From positions 12,738,106-12,802,105 of the forward strand of contig NW_004955459.1 in the NCBI RefSeq assembly GCF_000276665.1: DNA of 64,000 nucleotides. The letters are read 5' to 3'. Origin of the DNA: Chinchilla lanigera. Its lineage: Eukaryota; Chordata; Mammalia; Rodentia; Chinchillidae. A program made the translations under genes and the position numbers. The notes below the pieces were generated by a model. That model saw only the letters and a program-made list of their open reading frames with translations. It ran no database searches and was not told the origin of the DNA. Shown piece by piece: positions 1 through 11,095 of the stretch. Each line of letters starts with the position of its first letter. The first letter of the stretch is position 1.

Positions 1-1900
1 AAATTTTGTTTCAAATTTTGCCTTCTTTCCTTGTATATTTCCTTTTACCTTCTTGTTTTCCCACTCCCTTCCCTAATTCTCCTTCTTATTTGAACATTTT
101 CTTCTTATATGAGAGTACCTATTATACATTTTGGTCCTTATTTATTCTCTCAGTTTCTCACATCAGAGATATGTGATATGTGATATGTGATATTTACATA
201 TGTGTGTCTGATTTATTTTACTTAAGGATATGGTCTCAAGGTGCATCCATTTACCTAGAATTATCTCAAGATAAACCTTCTTGATGGCTGGGTAGTATTT
301 CATTACATGAAATAACCACATCTTCTTTATCCATTCATTGGTTGATGGACATTTGGGCTTTTCAAAGATTTAGCCATTATAAACTGCATCACTATAAACA
401 GGGCTGTGCATATATCATTTTAGTATGCTGTTTTTAATTATTTAAGGAAGATATCAAGAAAGGGAATAGCTGGGTTAAATATGACCTCTACTCTTAGTTC
501 TTGAGGAATCTCCATACAGATTTCCACAGAGATTGTACCAGTCTACACTCCCACCAACAGTGAAGAAGAGCCCCTTTTTCCACACAGCTACAATAGCATT
601 TGTTATGGGTTGATTTCTTGACAATAGCCATGCTTTCTAGGGTTAGATGGAATCTCACCATTGTTTTAATTTGCATCTCTCAAATGACCAGTGATGTTAT
701 ACATTTTTATATATTTATTGGCTGATTCTACTTCTTTGGAAAATTGTCTATTCTTCTCATATGCCCATTTTTGGATTGAGTCTTTAAATTTGGATTGTCT
801 GATTTTTTTTTTTTTTCAGTTTTGTATATTAGTCTTTCATCTGAGGAACAAGCTGGAAAAAAGTTTTCCCACTCCATGCACTGTCTCTTCACTCTGTTGG
901 TGAATTCTCTGGCTGTGCAAAAGCTTTTTAATAAGATGAAATTCCAGTTGTTGATTCTTTGGGACAGTTCCTGTGAGATCAGATTTTTTTTCCATAAAAT
1001 CTTTGCCTACGACAATATCTTTAAGAGTTCTACCTATTCTATCTTCTAGCAGTTTGAATGTTTCTGTTTTGATATTTAGTTCTTTGATCTATTTTTATTT
1101 GAGTTTACTACATGTGAAAGATATGGGTCTAGTTTTAATCTTTAGCATATGGAGACCCAGTTTTTCAAGGACCAGTTCTTAAAAAGACTATCACTTCAAG
1201 TGAATATATTTAGCTCCTTTGTCAAATTAGGGTGGTAGGGTATATCTGGAGTTGTTTCTATACCTCTAATCTGTTCCACTGATACTTAGGTGTTGTTTTT
1301 TGCCAGTACCATGTTGTTGTTGTTGGTTTTTTTTTTTTTTATCACAGTAGATTTGTACTACAGATTCAAGTCAAGGATTGTGATGACCCCTGATTTCCCT
1401 TTGTTGCCTAGTATTGCCTTTGTTTCCAAATGAACTTTAGGATTGTTTTCTCTATTTCTGTGGGATTCACAGTTTAAATTTTGGTAATGATTACATGATC
1501 TCTATATTACAATTTTGGAAGTATGGCCATTTTCCATATATTTGTTCTTCCTACCTAAGAACAAGGATACCTATTCATTTTCTGTTATTCTTTTAGACCT
1601 CCCTTTTCATAATATGATAGTTATTGTTATGGTAGTTATTAATGTAGAAATATTTTACTTTTTCCATTAGAATGATTCCTATGTATTTCCTTTATTGAAT
1701 ATTACTGTGAAAGTCATTTCCTTATTTTCTCTCTCACTGGGTGAGTTTGTTGTTCATGTACAGAAAGGCTATTGATTTTTGTGTGTTGACTTTATATCTA
1801 GCTATGCTACTGAATTTACTTATTAAAGTTAGATATCTTTTCCTGGAGTTTTTGAGATCTTCTATGGAGGGTACTGTGTCATCTGCAAATAAAGATAAAG
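1..1900 (-). mobile_element. LINE-1 3' half, antisense, running off the left edge
   Basis: Read on the minus strand this is the 3' part of a LINE-1. The pyrimidine-rich 3' UTR lies at about 1-150, followed by ORF2 C-terminal sequence including the 'viewed on plus' motif CATTGGTTGATGGACATTTGG near 338. The minus-strand frame covering 1734-2054 contains LFADDTVPSIEDL, the FADD form of the reverse-transcriptase active site. The ORF2 frame is broken by many stops and indels. Similarity ends close to the FADD motif, near 1900, so the element is 5'-truncated or interrupted there. The 3' end is cut by the window. Confidence 0.88.
171..195. repeat. GATATGT short tandem repeat
   Basis: About three and a half copies of the 9-mer TGATATGTG lie inside the L1 3' UTR. 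This is a small local expansion. Confidence 0.7.
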
Positions 1901-3290
1901 ACAAAGGAAATGTTATAACTGTAACAGCTCTCAATGGTTTCTGGGAAAAACAGTGGGAGGATGAAGAAAATAAGACAAAATACAAAGTTGAGGACAAGTA
2001 GACCACTCTCTCCTGATGAGAGAAGAGGAACTGAACAACAACAATGGAGTGCATTATTTATACTTTTGACAAAGTTAGTATCATGCACACAGGGTTGCCT
2101 AGTGACTAATGACTGGAATTGTCTCAGGCAAGATGTTTTCTCAGGACTGAAGTAGTTTTATTGCTTTAGGCACTTTGACCTTGTCTTGTCCTGACACATA
2201 ACCAGTTTCCAACTTGAGCTGCTCCCTACAAGGAAGATCTCCCAGACTTTGGGAACTGGTGAAGAAGACAATAGGGAAAGAGTAAAGGAAGAAATAAAAA
2301 CAAGAACAGATCAAAACAGCAACAACAAAAACTAAAAGCCATCTTCACACTTGCATAAAAACAAAGCAACTGAGAAAAAAACAAAACAAAATAAACAACC
2401 AAAAGAAAAACAAGAAAAAATAGACAAAAAAAAGAAAAAAATAAGAAAAATGTTCACTTCAAGGTGTGTCTCTGCTGACACTGGTAGACAACATAGCAGA
2501 CAGTGTTCATATCTGAGTTAATAATTCTCAGCAAGTCAGCTGTAGATTTCACAGTGGAGTATTAGATAGTCCCAATGAGCTTGCACCTTTGGTTTCACTG
2601 AAGTTCACACTGCACTGGTTTCTGGACATAAGGCTAGAACCAGACCCATTCAACCTGCAGCAATCTATATTCCCCCTTCCAGCTTGAGTTTAGTTCCCTG
2701 CCAGGTCAAATTCATCTCCTTGATTTCCTCCTGACTTGAACTTGGCCCCTTTACCCCAAACTGGGAGCTGCTATATGGAGCCAGCAGTTGCTCTGAGTTC
2801 CATGTTTAGGTGGCACTCTCAAAGATGGCTCCTATCCAATTGCCCTCTCCTGGGGGACATTTGACCTTAAATAACTCAGCAGCCACTGCAGTTCACTGTG
2901 TTGAGTGCTCTGTTCTACTGGTACCTTTCTTTGGTGAGGCCTCTGGGGTTGCTAGTATTCACCGTGCAGCTGTAGTTTCAAACTGCCCCTCCCATGTGTT
3001 GAGTCCAGGATCAGGAAAACAGTTCCATCTGCCACCTCTTCCTTCACTGAAGTGTTTCTCTTTGGTCTTCCAATGGGCTCCAATTCTTGCTTCAGAGTTT
3101 TCCCTAGTTCCAGGGGACATACATCTCTCTTTTCCCCCTCATGTTGCTATATTCTAGGGTCTGGACAGGAAATATCAGAGTCTCTTTCTCTGTTGCTCAC
3201 CACTCTGTCCTTTTCCTTGAAGTTCTCATATTATATTTAACAGCTACAGCCTTTGTTTTAGTGAGCATATTGGCTTCCCTCACACACACA
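1901..3290. other. Unclassified repeat-like stretch, possible L1 5' UTR or ERV-internal remnant
   Basis: No gene is visible. An A-rich tract (2290-2455) is followed by moderately GC-richer DNA (2470-3230) containing CAAAGATGGCTCC at 2820. On the minus strand this reads as a GC-rich leader with GGAGCCATCTTTG followed by a T-rich tract, an arrangement like an L1 5' UTR. A similar order of A-rich tract and GC-richer block recurs at 57.9-58.75 kb. The assignment is inference. The frame at 2810-3157 shows no recognisable domain. Confidence 0.3.
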
Positions 3291-4312
3291 CAGGTTAAAT
3301 TTGAATCAGGTTAAATTTGCTCACTGTTTTTTCTAAGAGAAATTCAGGTAATTTAGAAACATTTGCCTGAAGGCCTGCCTGAAACAAAGGGAAGAGGCGG
3401 TGAAGGCTGACTTCGTTAGATGTGAGTGTGCAACAGTCCAGCTCTCCTTGTTCTTAGGTCTTCTAAAGATTTTTTTTTTCTTAAATGCTTAAAGGGTTTT
3501 TCTATCACTAGTGGCTTAAACAAAATACCACAGCTTGTGTTATTGGAATACATGTAAATGATATTTTTTTCTCCAATGGCCCCTGGGTTGTTTGATCCTG
3601 CCCAGGTAGCTGGTGGGAGCTTTACCATTCTTTGTAGTGAGTTGTAGTGGGCCACAGAGTATGGGAAGTTCTAAAGAAAAAGGATAAGTAAGCACCGGTC
3701 CAGTTTGGGGCAGAGATGTCTTGAGAACTCAGTGGGTCTGTATTCTGCATGAAATGCTGTCTCAAGGACCCCAGACCTAGTCTTTCTCCATGGTTTTCAT
3801 GATGTGCCATGAGAGATACCCTGTAGGTCCCAGCTACCTCCCGATTAGGCATTATTTTTAAAAACTGGGAAATATTTGACTCTAAAGGAGTTATGGTGAG
3901 TTGCAGGCTATTAAAAGTCTATAGAAAGGGACCACTGCTGCTTCACCTGGAGGTGTTGGGTCAGTATACTTCAAGTTTACAAAGGAAGCTTCCTGGAACT
4001 CTGTGGGTCTTCTGTTTCTACAGGAGACACCCTTGAAAGTACCTCATATCTAGTCTGCTTTCTACCTCCGTAGGTCCCATGCAGCTGTTTGTGTCCAGTA
4101 TAAACTAGAAAATGGTGAAATATGGTACAAAATTGCAGTCTTAATTGTGTTACTATTCAACTTCATTCTTTTTTGGAAAGGACAGAGGATATGTTGTGAA
4201 ATCCCTCTAATTAGGGCTGTTTGGCTTTTTATCTCTAAAAGATAAAAGAGCTATGATATTTAAAGAGGCATCCATAGAAGAGGAATTATATCATTGTTAA
4301 TCCTGTCCTCAG
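3291..4312. other. No gene recognised; possible ERV leader sequence
   Basis: A short (CA)n run sits near 3282-3292. The rest is mid-complexity DNA with scattered short frames. It lies immediately 5' of the gag-like frame at 4313, so it may be ERV leader or matrix-region sequence, but no LTR, primer-binding site or matrix motif could be identified. Confidence 0.3.
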
Positions 4313-4927
4313 ATGCTCACATTTCATGGGGACATGAGAGTCTCCCACATGCTTATTTATCTCCACCAGAAGCTTGCACCCCAAAGAGACCCAGAATTTT
4401 CAAAAGACCCTAGTAGATTAGCAGATGGGTTTCAAATTTTGACCCTTGCTATTGACCTCTTATTGCAAGATGTCCAATTTATCTTGACCACATGCTATAT
4501 CTCACAACTTTATGATCCAGTTGCTGGAAAAGATTTTTCTGAGTTCAAGAATTCATATCTAGATGAGGATAAAAGAAGCACCACTGGAAAAAATACCAAA
4601 ATTATGGCTATCAAAACTTGTAATGGTTTAAACATACCCAAGTCATCCAAGAGAAAAGCCAGGTTCCTGATTGGCATCTTCATAAAACTGAACACTGAGC
4701 ACATGACTAAGTCAGGCTATCACCCCAGCCCTGGTCCATATTTCAGGCAGCAGATGTACCTGAATCATGGCACAGGAGGATTAACTCTCCCTGCTTCCAG
4801 AGAGGGACCTGGCCAGCCAAAACCCTCATCTGCTCTAGTGAAGAAGACTAAGGGGGTCTGGGATAAACTACAGTGCCCCTGGCCATTGACATCTCTGCCT
4901 CATGTGAGAAAACTTCGGTGGCCCTGA
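4313..4927 (+). pseudogene. Endogenous retrovirus gag-like remnant (gammaretrovirus-like capsid fragment)
   Basis: This 204-codon open frame is the longest in the window apart from frames spanning the gap. Residues about 25-62 contain EFSKDPSRLADGFQ followed by a segment with DVQFIL. That order resembles the capsid region of class I (gammaretrovirus-like) ERV Gag proteins, where an acidic DP-containing turn is followed by helices. The remainder is basic and low in recognisable motifs, and no major homology region or zinc knuckle was found. Frame disruption follows after 4927. An LTR of the local ERV family begins about 470 bases downstream in the same orientation. The ATG at 4313 is simply the first in the frame. 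It is probably an ancient non-functional remnant. The assignment rests on pattern recognition only. Confidence 0.5.
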
Positions 4928-5085
4928 ATGACATCATACAAGGACTAACAGTGATCATGCAACAGGTCTGCAAAGCTTACCCATTGACCCTGTCAAACTC
5001 ATACTGGCTCCTTTGTTACAACTTGTACAGAGGAGAGGGACAAACCTTGGGGAGGACTGGCAATTACACACCTAGCTCCATCTGA
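4873..5085 (+). pseudogene. Possible ERV envelope fragment
   Basis: This short frame overlaps the end of the gag-like frame in another phase. It contains NSYWLLCYNL, which is loosely like the tryptophan-cysteine motif of class I ERV surface glycoproteins. If that is right, the pol region is deleted between gag and env. The match is a handful of residues and could be chance. Confidence 0.2.
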
Positions 5086-5392
5086 ACTATCTGAGGAAGA
5101 CGATCACCCAAAAGAAGATACTCCTACGAACTTTTGGAAGATCTGCAGCTTCTCTTCAAAAAATAAGACTCTGCTACTGCTCCAAGTAAAGATAACTGAA
5201 AACTAATGACTCCTAATATTCTACATCTTAAATAGGCACTGTATTGTGACTCTGTTTGTAATTATATCCATAAGTTAATCTTGTTAGGGCTACAATTCTC
5301 AGCCTTTTAGTAGCCTATAATACCTTTTTTTGCCATAATTTCTCCCCTGAAGGTAACATGTAAATTTCTAGTTCATAGATTTTTCATAGAGT

Positions 5393-6025
5393 TGTAGGCA
5401 TCTGAGTTAGGTAGATATCTTATAGTCAGTGAGACAGGGCCAAGCCCTTGAAGGAGCCAGTGAGGAACTGTGGGAAAACAGATACTCTTGTTGTGGGTCA
5501 GATTTCAAGTCAAAAGATGAAACAAATACACTCACATATCTCACTATAGATGGATATCAGTGGCTGATATTCTAAATAGGTATCCATCACCTTGAAAAAG
5601 CCAACAAGAGTCATTAATGCAACCCCCTGTAAGAAAAGCCCCTGTTCTGTATTCATGCCCACTTACTACATGATTTGTTTCCCCATTTGATCCCAATTTA
5701 ATCAATTTTACCTGAGCAATTATGCTAGTAATCTTATTGGTTGACCATAGTTTTGTCCCACCTCATGCCCTGGTGAGTTCCCATTTTTCTTCACCTTGGA
5801 CCCACCTCACATCATGGATTTACTCTATAAAAATCCCTAGAAAAGACAGGTTTCTTGACAACCCATTGGAGACACCTTCTGTCTCTCTCTCAAACAGAAG
5901 CTTTCTATCCCTGAATAAATATATTCTGCTCTTAATGTCCATAGTTCCTAAGATTCATTCTTCAGTTTTAGAGAACCTGAGCTCATACCACATATCTAGC
6001 AAGATGGGAGTTTCTTTCCTTTATA
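5393..6025 (+). mobile_element. Class I-like ERV LTR, sense copy of the local LTR family (LTR-A, about 630 bp)
   Basis: It begins TGTAGGCATCTGAGTTAGG and contains a TATA box (CTCTATAAAAATCCC near 5822) and a poly(A) signal (GAATAAATAT near 5914), in the order U3-R-U5. The same blocks, including AAAAGATGAAACAAATACAC, TAGTTTTGTCCCACCTCA and GACCCACCTCACATCA, recur in reverse complement at 7557-8218, 9115-9779 and 10463-11095. It lies downstream of the gag-like frame and could be that element's 3' LTR. The 3' boundary is approximate. No target-site duplication was found. Confidence 0.75.
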
Positions 6026-6742
6026 TTAATAGTATTCTCCTTTTGCAGACACGAAGTATTCTAACATGTCCTTGTAATAATTAAGTTCTGTATTGCTAAT
6101 GTAAGAATAAAGTTTATTGATTCAAGGCTTCAGGTGCTGATCCAGGTTACAGTGCATGACTCTCCTGACAGATTCACCAAGCATCCTACCATAGACCAGG
6201 CAGCTCAATAGTTCTTTATATATACATACCAACTGCTTTCTTTTTGTCTTCTTAAAAGTTATTTTTAACCCATCCAGAAAGCCACAACATCCTAAGTTAG
6301 TTGGAGAGAACATAGTCCCCAGAGGATAGGGCCCACATCCATTTTCAGCTGGAAGATCCTATATGGAGACAGACACTTCCACAATCTCAGTACCTCAGAA
6401 ATAATTATGGGGACTGATGCCTCTGATGGGTGAATGAGGCATGGTTTAGGGCATGGTTAGCTGGCTTGGAAGTGGGCATTACCTGACAATCATGGAAATC
6501 CATGTCAACAAGCCCTGCATCTAGGCACCAATTAGGAAATGCTATCACCGTTCTTATGGCCTCAGGTCAAGCAGGTTTTGGATAGGACAGCCAAGATCTT
6601 CAGTCAGCCTGAGGACCAAGGAGTACACAAGACTGCCACAAATAAGCTCTTAGCCACTGTGCTCTTTCTGCTTTTGCCCTGAAGAGTATACTTTTCCTAT
6701 TTTAATTGGCCTACACTAACTCTGCAGAGCGCCTATTTTTTT
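6026..6742. other. No gene recognised
   Basis: AT-rich then mixed DNA between the sense LTR and the next LTR-like repeat. The short minus frame at 6122-6313 has no recognisable motif. Confidence 0.5.
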
Positions 6743-7295
6743 CTACCTGTGACAGTTAAGTGGTTGTGTCAACTTGAGTAAGAAATGCCTGACTAAATTG
6801 GATCAGCACAGTTCTGTGTGTGGCTGAAGAGACTGACTGAATACTGACTGTCAGTATCACCAACTAAAAGGCTTGCCCCTCAAATGGCACAAAAGGGAAA
6901 AAAGGAGAAAGGCTCACTTCTGTTTCTTTAGAGGAGTTCCAGTCTTCACCTTTGGCTTGGGCTTTATCTACTATCTTCTGGTGTAGACTCTTCTGCCATC
7001 TGGCACAGACCCTTCAGCCACCTGGCATAAACCCTTCAGCCTTCTGGTGCAGACTTCTCTGCCTTCCATTACAAATCCTTCAGCCTCCTGATGCAAACTT
7101 ACAGAAGACACTGCAGTGAGCTGCAGGCCTTTGATTGGATGCTTTGGCTCTCCAATGGACACAGTTCTTTTTTACTTTTCCTTAACTGCCTCTGTGGGTG
7201 GCCACTGTAAACCAATCTTGTAAATTCTTATATATTTGTATATTTTGCTTTAAATGTTTCTCCAGTAGGCATGAACCAGTACACTACCTTTAATA
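6743..7295 (+). mobile_element. LTR-like repeat with internal minisatellite (family X, copy 1)
   Basis: It starts near TGTGTCAACTTGAGTAAGAAATGCC and ends near AATGTTTCTCCAGTAGG. Related copies are at 31345-31880, 33108-33645 (antisense) and 54939-55785. All share a 'gtcaacttg' start, a central repetitive GGTGCAGACCCTTC-type array and an end resembling TTTCTCCAG...CCCTGACTAA. This terminal layout is typical of mammalian LTR repeats, but I cannot name the subfamily. Confidence 0.6.
6974..7107. repeat. Degenerate 22-bp minisatellite inside an LTR
   Basis: About six copies of a unit close to CTGGTGCAGACCCTTCAGCC are arranged head to tail with substitutions. The minus-strand frame across it gives a repetitive peptide that is only a by-product of the array. 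The same unit, in fewer copies, occurs at 31670-31740 and, reversed, at 33328-33405. Confidence 0.75.
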
Positions 7296-7556
7296 AATGT
7301 AAAACCTCGCCACATTTTTTATTTGTTTTGACCAATTCTTTATTCAAGAAAATAAGAACTTAAAAAGAATATCTAGAAGTCCACAGCCCCCAGGAACTTT
7401 GGTAATATTACTTTAGAGACATTATAATTAATTATTAGCTAAGCTTTGAGTGAGGTATTGGAAGTATTTGCCTAGAAATAATACCCTGGAAAGGGAAATC
7501 TGAATAGTTTTTGAATAAATGAAAAATACTAAAGTAGGATAGAAGAAATAAAAATA
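7296..7556. other. No gene recognised
   Basis: AT-rich spacer containing AATAAATG at 7292-7299 and little else. Confidence 0.5.
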
Positions 7557-8218
7557 TGATAAAGGAGAGATATCACTCCTAATTCTTTAGATGTCAGATA
7601 CCTGGGGTTCACATCCTTTGGAATAAAAAAATGAATTCCAAAGAACAAAAAAGGTTATGAGTAGAAAAGATTTACTGGAGAATGGGAATTGATCCTGAGG
7701 GACAAAAGGGGGTCCCAAGTGGTTTACCACCAAGATCTTCTCCCTGAGAATGTTTTATAGGACAAAGTCATGAGGTGAACACAATGCAGGTCAACCTAGA
7801 CTCAACCAATAAGATTATAAAACATCTAGCTCATACTGATCCAATAGTGCAGCAGGGTGCATAGCATGGGCACATGGATGGCATTATTAACCTTGGTTGA
7901 TCATTTATATTCTTATTCTTATTTTTAGTTTTCTTAGCAGTCTTAATCTTAGCAGGTGGGAGACAGTAGCCCACCCCTCAGTCTATTTCTATGGGAAATC
8001 CTAAAAGGGTGGTACAAATTACAGTATAATCTCAAACTTCCATTCATTCTTTATGTATAACTGTGAGAATTGTGACTTTAATCCCGAGGTCTTGCCTTGT
8101 TCAGATGCACCGCCAGCTATAATTTTGATGTGTTCTCATCTTCTGCACTGACTTCATTGGGAGTACAGTCCCTTTTTGACTGTATATTAATTTTTATCTA
8201 ATTTAACTGTCTATAATA
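7557..8218 (-). mobile_element. ERV LTR-A family, antisense copy 1
   Basis: On the minus strand it reproduces the order of the LTR at 5393-6025: U3 blocks, a TATA-like CCTATAAAAC (plus position about 7750) and a degenerate polyadenylation region near 7667-7675. It is the most diverged of the four copies. The ends are approximate. On its U3 side lies internal-like sequence shared with copy 2. Confidence 0.6.
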
Positions 8219-9114
8219 GATATGTAGAAAGGAGATGGGAAAATTACAACTTTAAAATTGTACTTTTAAGAAAACCTGCAGCTCCAAGAATGTAAGTTAC
8301 TTAAATTCTGTTTAAATTTCTTTCCACCTCTTCTCCCAATGCATAAGTCCAGGTAATTTCTTTTTGCCTGCAAATGAGTTTAGCCAGTCCCTTTGTACTT
8401 GCAAAGAAAACTTTCTCTACTCTGAAAAAACCACCTCTTTTCACCTGTAAAACAGTGTTCCCCATGTGAATGGGCCATTATCTTTCTGTGGGGAGGCCTT
8501 CCTTCACCCATCTCTCAAGCCCAAACCAAGAACACAGATTTACAAATTTCACAGATTTCCTCCCAATTAAATAAATAAATAATAAATAAATATTACCAGC
8601 TCCAAACTGTACTCTCTCTCTCTCTCTGTCTCTCTCCTCCCCACAAACAGTCTATTTCCGCCCGCCAAAAGTCTACTAAACATTTCTTTCTAATAATTCC
8701 TTTTATGCCATTTAATGAAACACATCCTGAATTTTTTTTTCCATGACAGAAGTCAGTGAAACTGCCAATTAATTCTATGGGTGGGATTGGTTCAGAACTT
8801 CCTAAGATCTTGTCTAATGAAAATACTAATTATCTATAATGTGAAACATTACACATTTTGACATTTTAAAAGATTATGCAAATTCAAAATGTGTTGAAAT
8901 TATTGGATTAAAATGAGTTGGTATTGTCAAATGATATGTAAATTTCTAGTTGCAGAATAGTAGCAAATAAAGGCTATTAATGTTTGGAAATTTCAAACTA
9001 AACACATTTTTAAAAATTATCCTCAGTATTATGCTGAATAGAGGGAGATTGTTAAATATTAGTATGACAGGATATTCTAATTTGCATAATTTAAGCCTTT
9101 TTGATGCAGGAAAA
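8219..9114 (-). mobile_element. ERV internal-like remnant next to LTR copy 1
   Basis: The part at about 8340-8620 matches 9880-10240 in order and wording: a CACCTGTAAA block, a CC(C)ACC block, a GAACACAGATTTACAAATTTCAC-type block, then a CCAGCTCCAA block. The two segments occupy the same position relative to LTR copies 1 and 2, so both are probably the 3' internal region of one ERV family. No coding frame survives. The 8770-9114 end is AT-rich and unassigned. An (AAAT)n run lies at 8568-8600 and a (TC)n run at 8613-8637. Confidence 0.45.
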
Positions 9115-9779
9115 TAAAAATTCCGAACCTGAACGATATCTGGGATGAGTTCGTGTTGTCTAAAATCAAAGAATGAATTTTAGGAACAACGGAGGTTAAG
9201 AGCTGAATATATTTATTGGGGGAGGGGCTGGGGATTTAGCTCAGCGGCAAAAGCGCCTGCCTGGCAAGCGCAAGGTCGTGAGTTTGGTTCCCGGTACCGG
9301 AGAAAAACCAAAAAAAAAAGAATTTATTTATTGGGGGAATGAAAGCTTCGGTCGAAGAGTAGAACCGAAAGGGGGCCCCAGTGAGCTGCCCAAGACTCTG
9401 TCTTTTCTAGGGATCTTTATAGAGCAAAACCACGAAGTGAGGCGGGCCCAAGTTAGGGGTAAATAGACAAAACTATGGTCAGCCAATAAGAATTGTTCAG
9501 GTAAAATTGATTAAATTGGGATCAAATAAGGAAGTGAGGAATGAACACAGAACAAGGTTTTTTCCTGTAAGGGGTTGAGTCAGTGACTCTTCAAGGTGAT
9601 GGCTACCTACTTAGAACATCAATCCCTGACGTCCATCCCTAGGGAAGTATGTGGGTGCATTTGTGTAATCTTTTATCTTGAGGTCTGGCCCACAACAGAT
9701 ACTTCATGTTGGCTCCTTTGAGGGCCTGGCCTTGTCTGACTGCCTATAGTATTTCTATGTAACTTGGCTGCCTATGACA
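9115..9779 (-). mobile_element. ERV LTR-A family, antisense copy 2, with an ID insertion
   Basis: On the minus strand it begins TGTCATAGGCAGCCAAG at 9779, has a TATA box GCTCTATAAAGATC (plus about 9414-9427) and a poly(A) signal CAATAAAT in the 9203-9212 region. It ends near the TGCA at 9115. An ID SINE is inserted at 9225-9320 beside the poly(A) signal. No flanking 4-bp duplication was recognised. Confidence 0.75.
9225..9320 (+). mobile_element. ID SINE with target-site duplication
   Basis: The tRNA-Ala-like body runs GGGGCTGGGGATTTAGCTC to GGTACCGGAG and carries pol III A and B boxes and an ACCAAAAAAAAAA tail. The flanks AATATATTTATTGGGGGA (9207-9224) and AATTTATTTATTGGGGGA (9321-9338) are a near-perfect 18-bp duplication of the LTR sequence. 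The insertion therefore post-dates the LTR. Confidence 0.93.
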
Positions 9780-10462
9780 CTTTTTGGGCAGCAAAAAATC
9801 AGGGAGAATCATCATTTTAAAAGTGAAAATTGTGGTTTGAGGACACAAGCCCAGTTTAATTATATATTTTTCTCTTTTCTCAGGCAACAAGCCTAGATAA
9901 TGCACTGTCACATGGGAGTAGTTTCATCCATTCCTTTTCTACCTGTGAATGAACCAATTTTTTACCTGTGAATTAGGCAACCACCCAAAGAGTAAAGATG
10001 ATATTACTGTGGGTGGGTCATCCATGACTACTTCCCAAATTAAGACATTGATTTCCACCACAGATTGCCTTTTCACCTATAAATCAGACCACTGTTTAAA
10101 ATATATAATGATTATCTTCCTTTGTGTAGGCCATCTTCCCCCACCCACTAGATCAAGACTAAGAATATAGATTATCAAATTCACCTATTTCTTCTGCCCA
10201 AAACGCAAATATTCCCAGTTCCAAGCTAATATTTCTCATTTCATTGAGCACCTGCACTTGGCTCTTAAGTGCATCCTAGCTCTGTCTAGGTAAACCTCCC
10301 TAAGTCTCTTATCCACACAGCCTGAACTGATTTTTTTTCCAAAACAAAAACCAGAGAGTCTCTAAATATCTCAGTTAAGTTCTTTAATTCAGCTTCAATA
10401 GTTTCTTATTGTTGCCAGCCAGGCAACAATATGAATCCATATCAAGATAATAGATCCCATGG
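9780..10462 (-). mobile_element. ERV internal-like remnant next to LTR copy 2
   Basis: It is homologous to 8340-8620. It contains several copies of a short motif around ACCTGTGAAT (near 9941, 9964 and 10076), which recur as ACCTGTAAAA and GCCTGCAAAT in the other copy. No intact frame was found. It could be gag-side or non-coding ERV sequence. Confidence 0.45.
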
Positions 10463-11095
10463 TGATTTAGGGGAAAGGAACTTCTAACCTGCTACATGTC
10501 ATTTTATGCTCTCTAAAATCAAGGGATGACTTCTAGGAACAATGGAGGTTAAGACCTGAATATATTTATTGGGGAAAGAAAACTGTCAGAGAGAGACAAA
10601 AGGGGTCTCCAGTGGGTTGCTGAGGATCCTGCTTTTTGAGGGAAATTTATAGAGCAAAACCACAATGTGAGGTGGGCCCACGGTGAGGAAAAAATGGGAA
10701 ATCACCAGGTGGAAATGAGGTGAGACAAAACTATGGTCAATCAATAAGATTATGAGCATGATTGCTTAGGCAATATTGATTAAATGGGGATCAAAGTGAA
10801 GCAAATCAAGTAGGAAGCGGGGATGAAACAGCAGGGACTTTTCCTGGAGGGTTTGGGTCAATACCAGTTCCTTGCTTTCCCAAGGTGGTGGATACCTATG
10901 TAGAATATCAAACTGTTGTTTATCCTTAGGAGAGGTATGTGAGTGTATTGTTTCATCTTTTGTCTTGAGGTTTGGCCCTTAACAAATGCAACTCCCCCAC
11001 AACTGCAATGTATTCTCATCTTCTGCACTGACTCTTGAGGGCTTATTCCTTTCTGACTGCCTATAACATTTCTACCTAACTTAGCTTCTCTAACA
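10463..11095 (-). mobile_element. ERV LTR-A family, antisense copy 3, possible solo LTR
   Basis: On the minus strand it starts TGTTAGAGAAGCTAAGTTAGG at 11095. It carries TATA (GCTCTATAAATTTCCC, plus about 10645) and a poly(A) signal (CCCCAATAAATATATTC, plus about 10558-10574), and ends ...AATCA at 10463. It is flanked by ATGG at 10459-10462 and ATGG at 11096-11099, a candidate 4-bp target duplication. That length is the one usual for gammaretrovirus-like ERVs. This is the best-preserved copy, about 633 bp. Confidence 0.75.

Noticed and set aside
2810..3157. 115-codon plus frame
   Set aside because: No recognisable domain, and it lies in unclassified repeat-like DNA with neighbouring overlapping frames.
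6974..7107. Possible CRISPR-like array
   Set aside because: The 22-bp units are contiguous without unique spacers, and the genome is mammalian. It is a minisatellite.
6971..7162. Repetitive minus-strand peptide
   Set aside because: Direct translation of the 22-bp minisatellite array.
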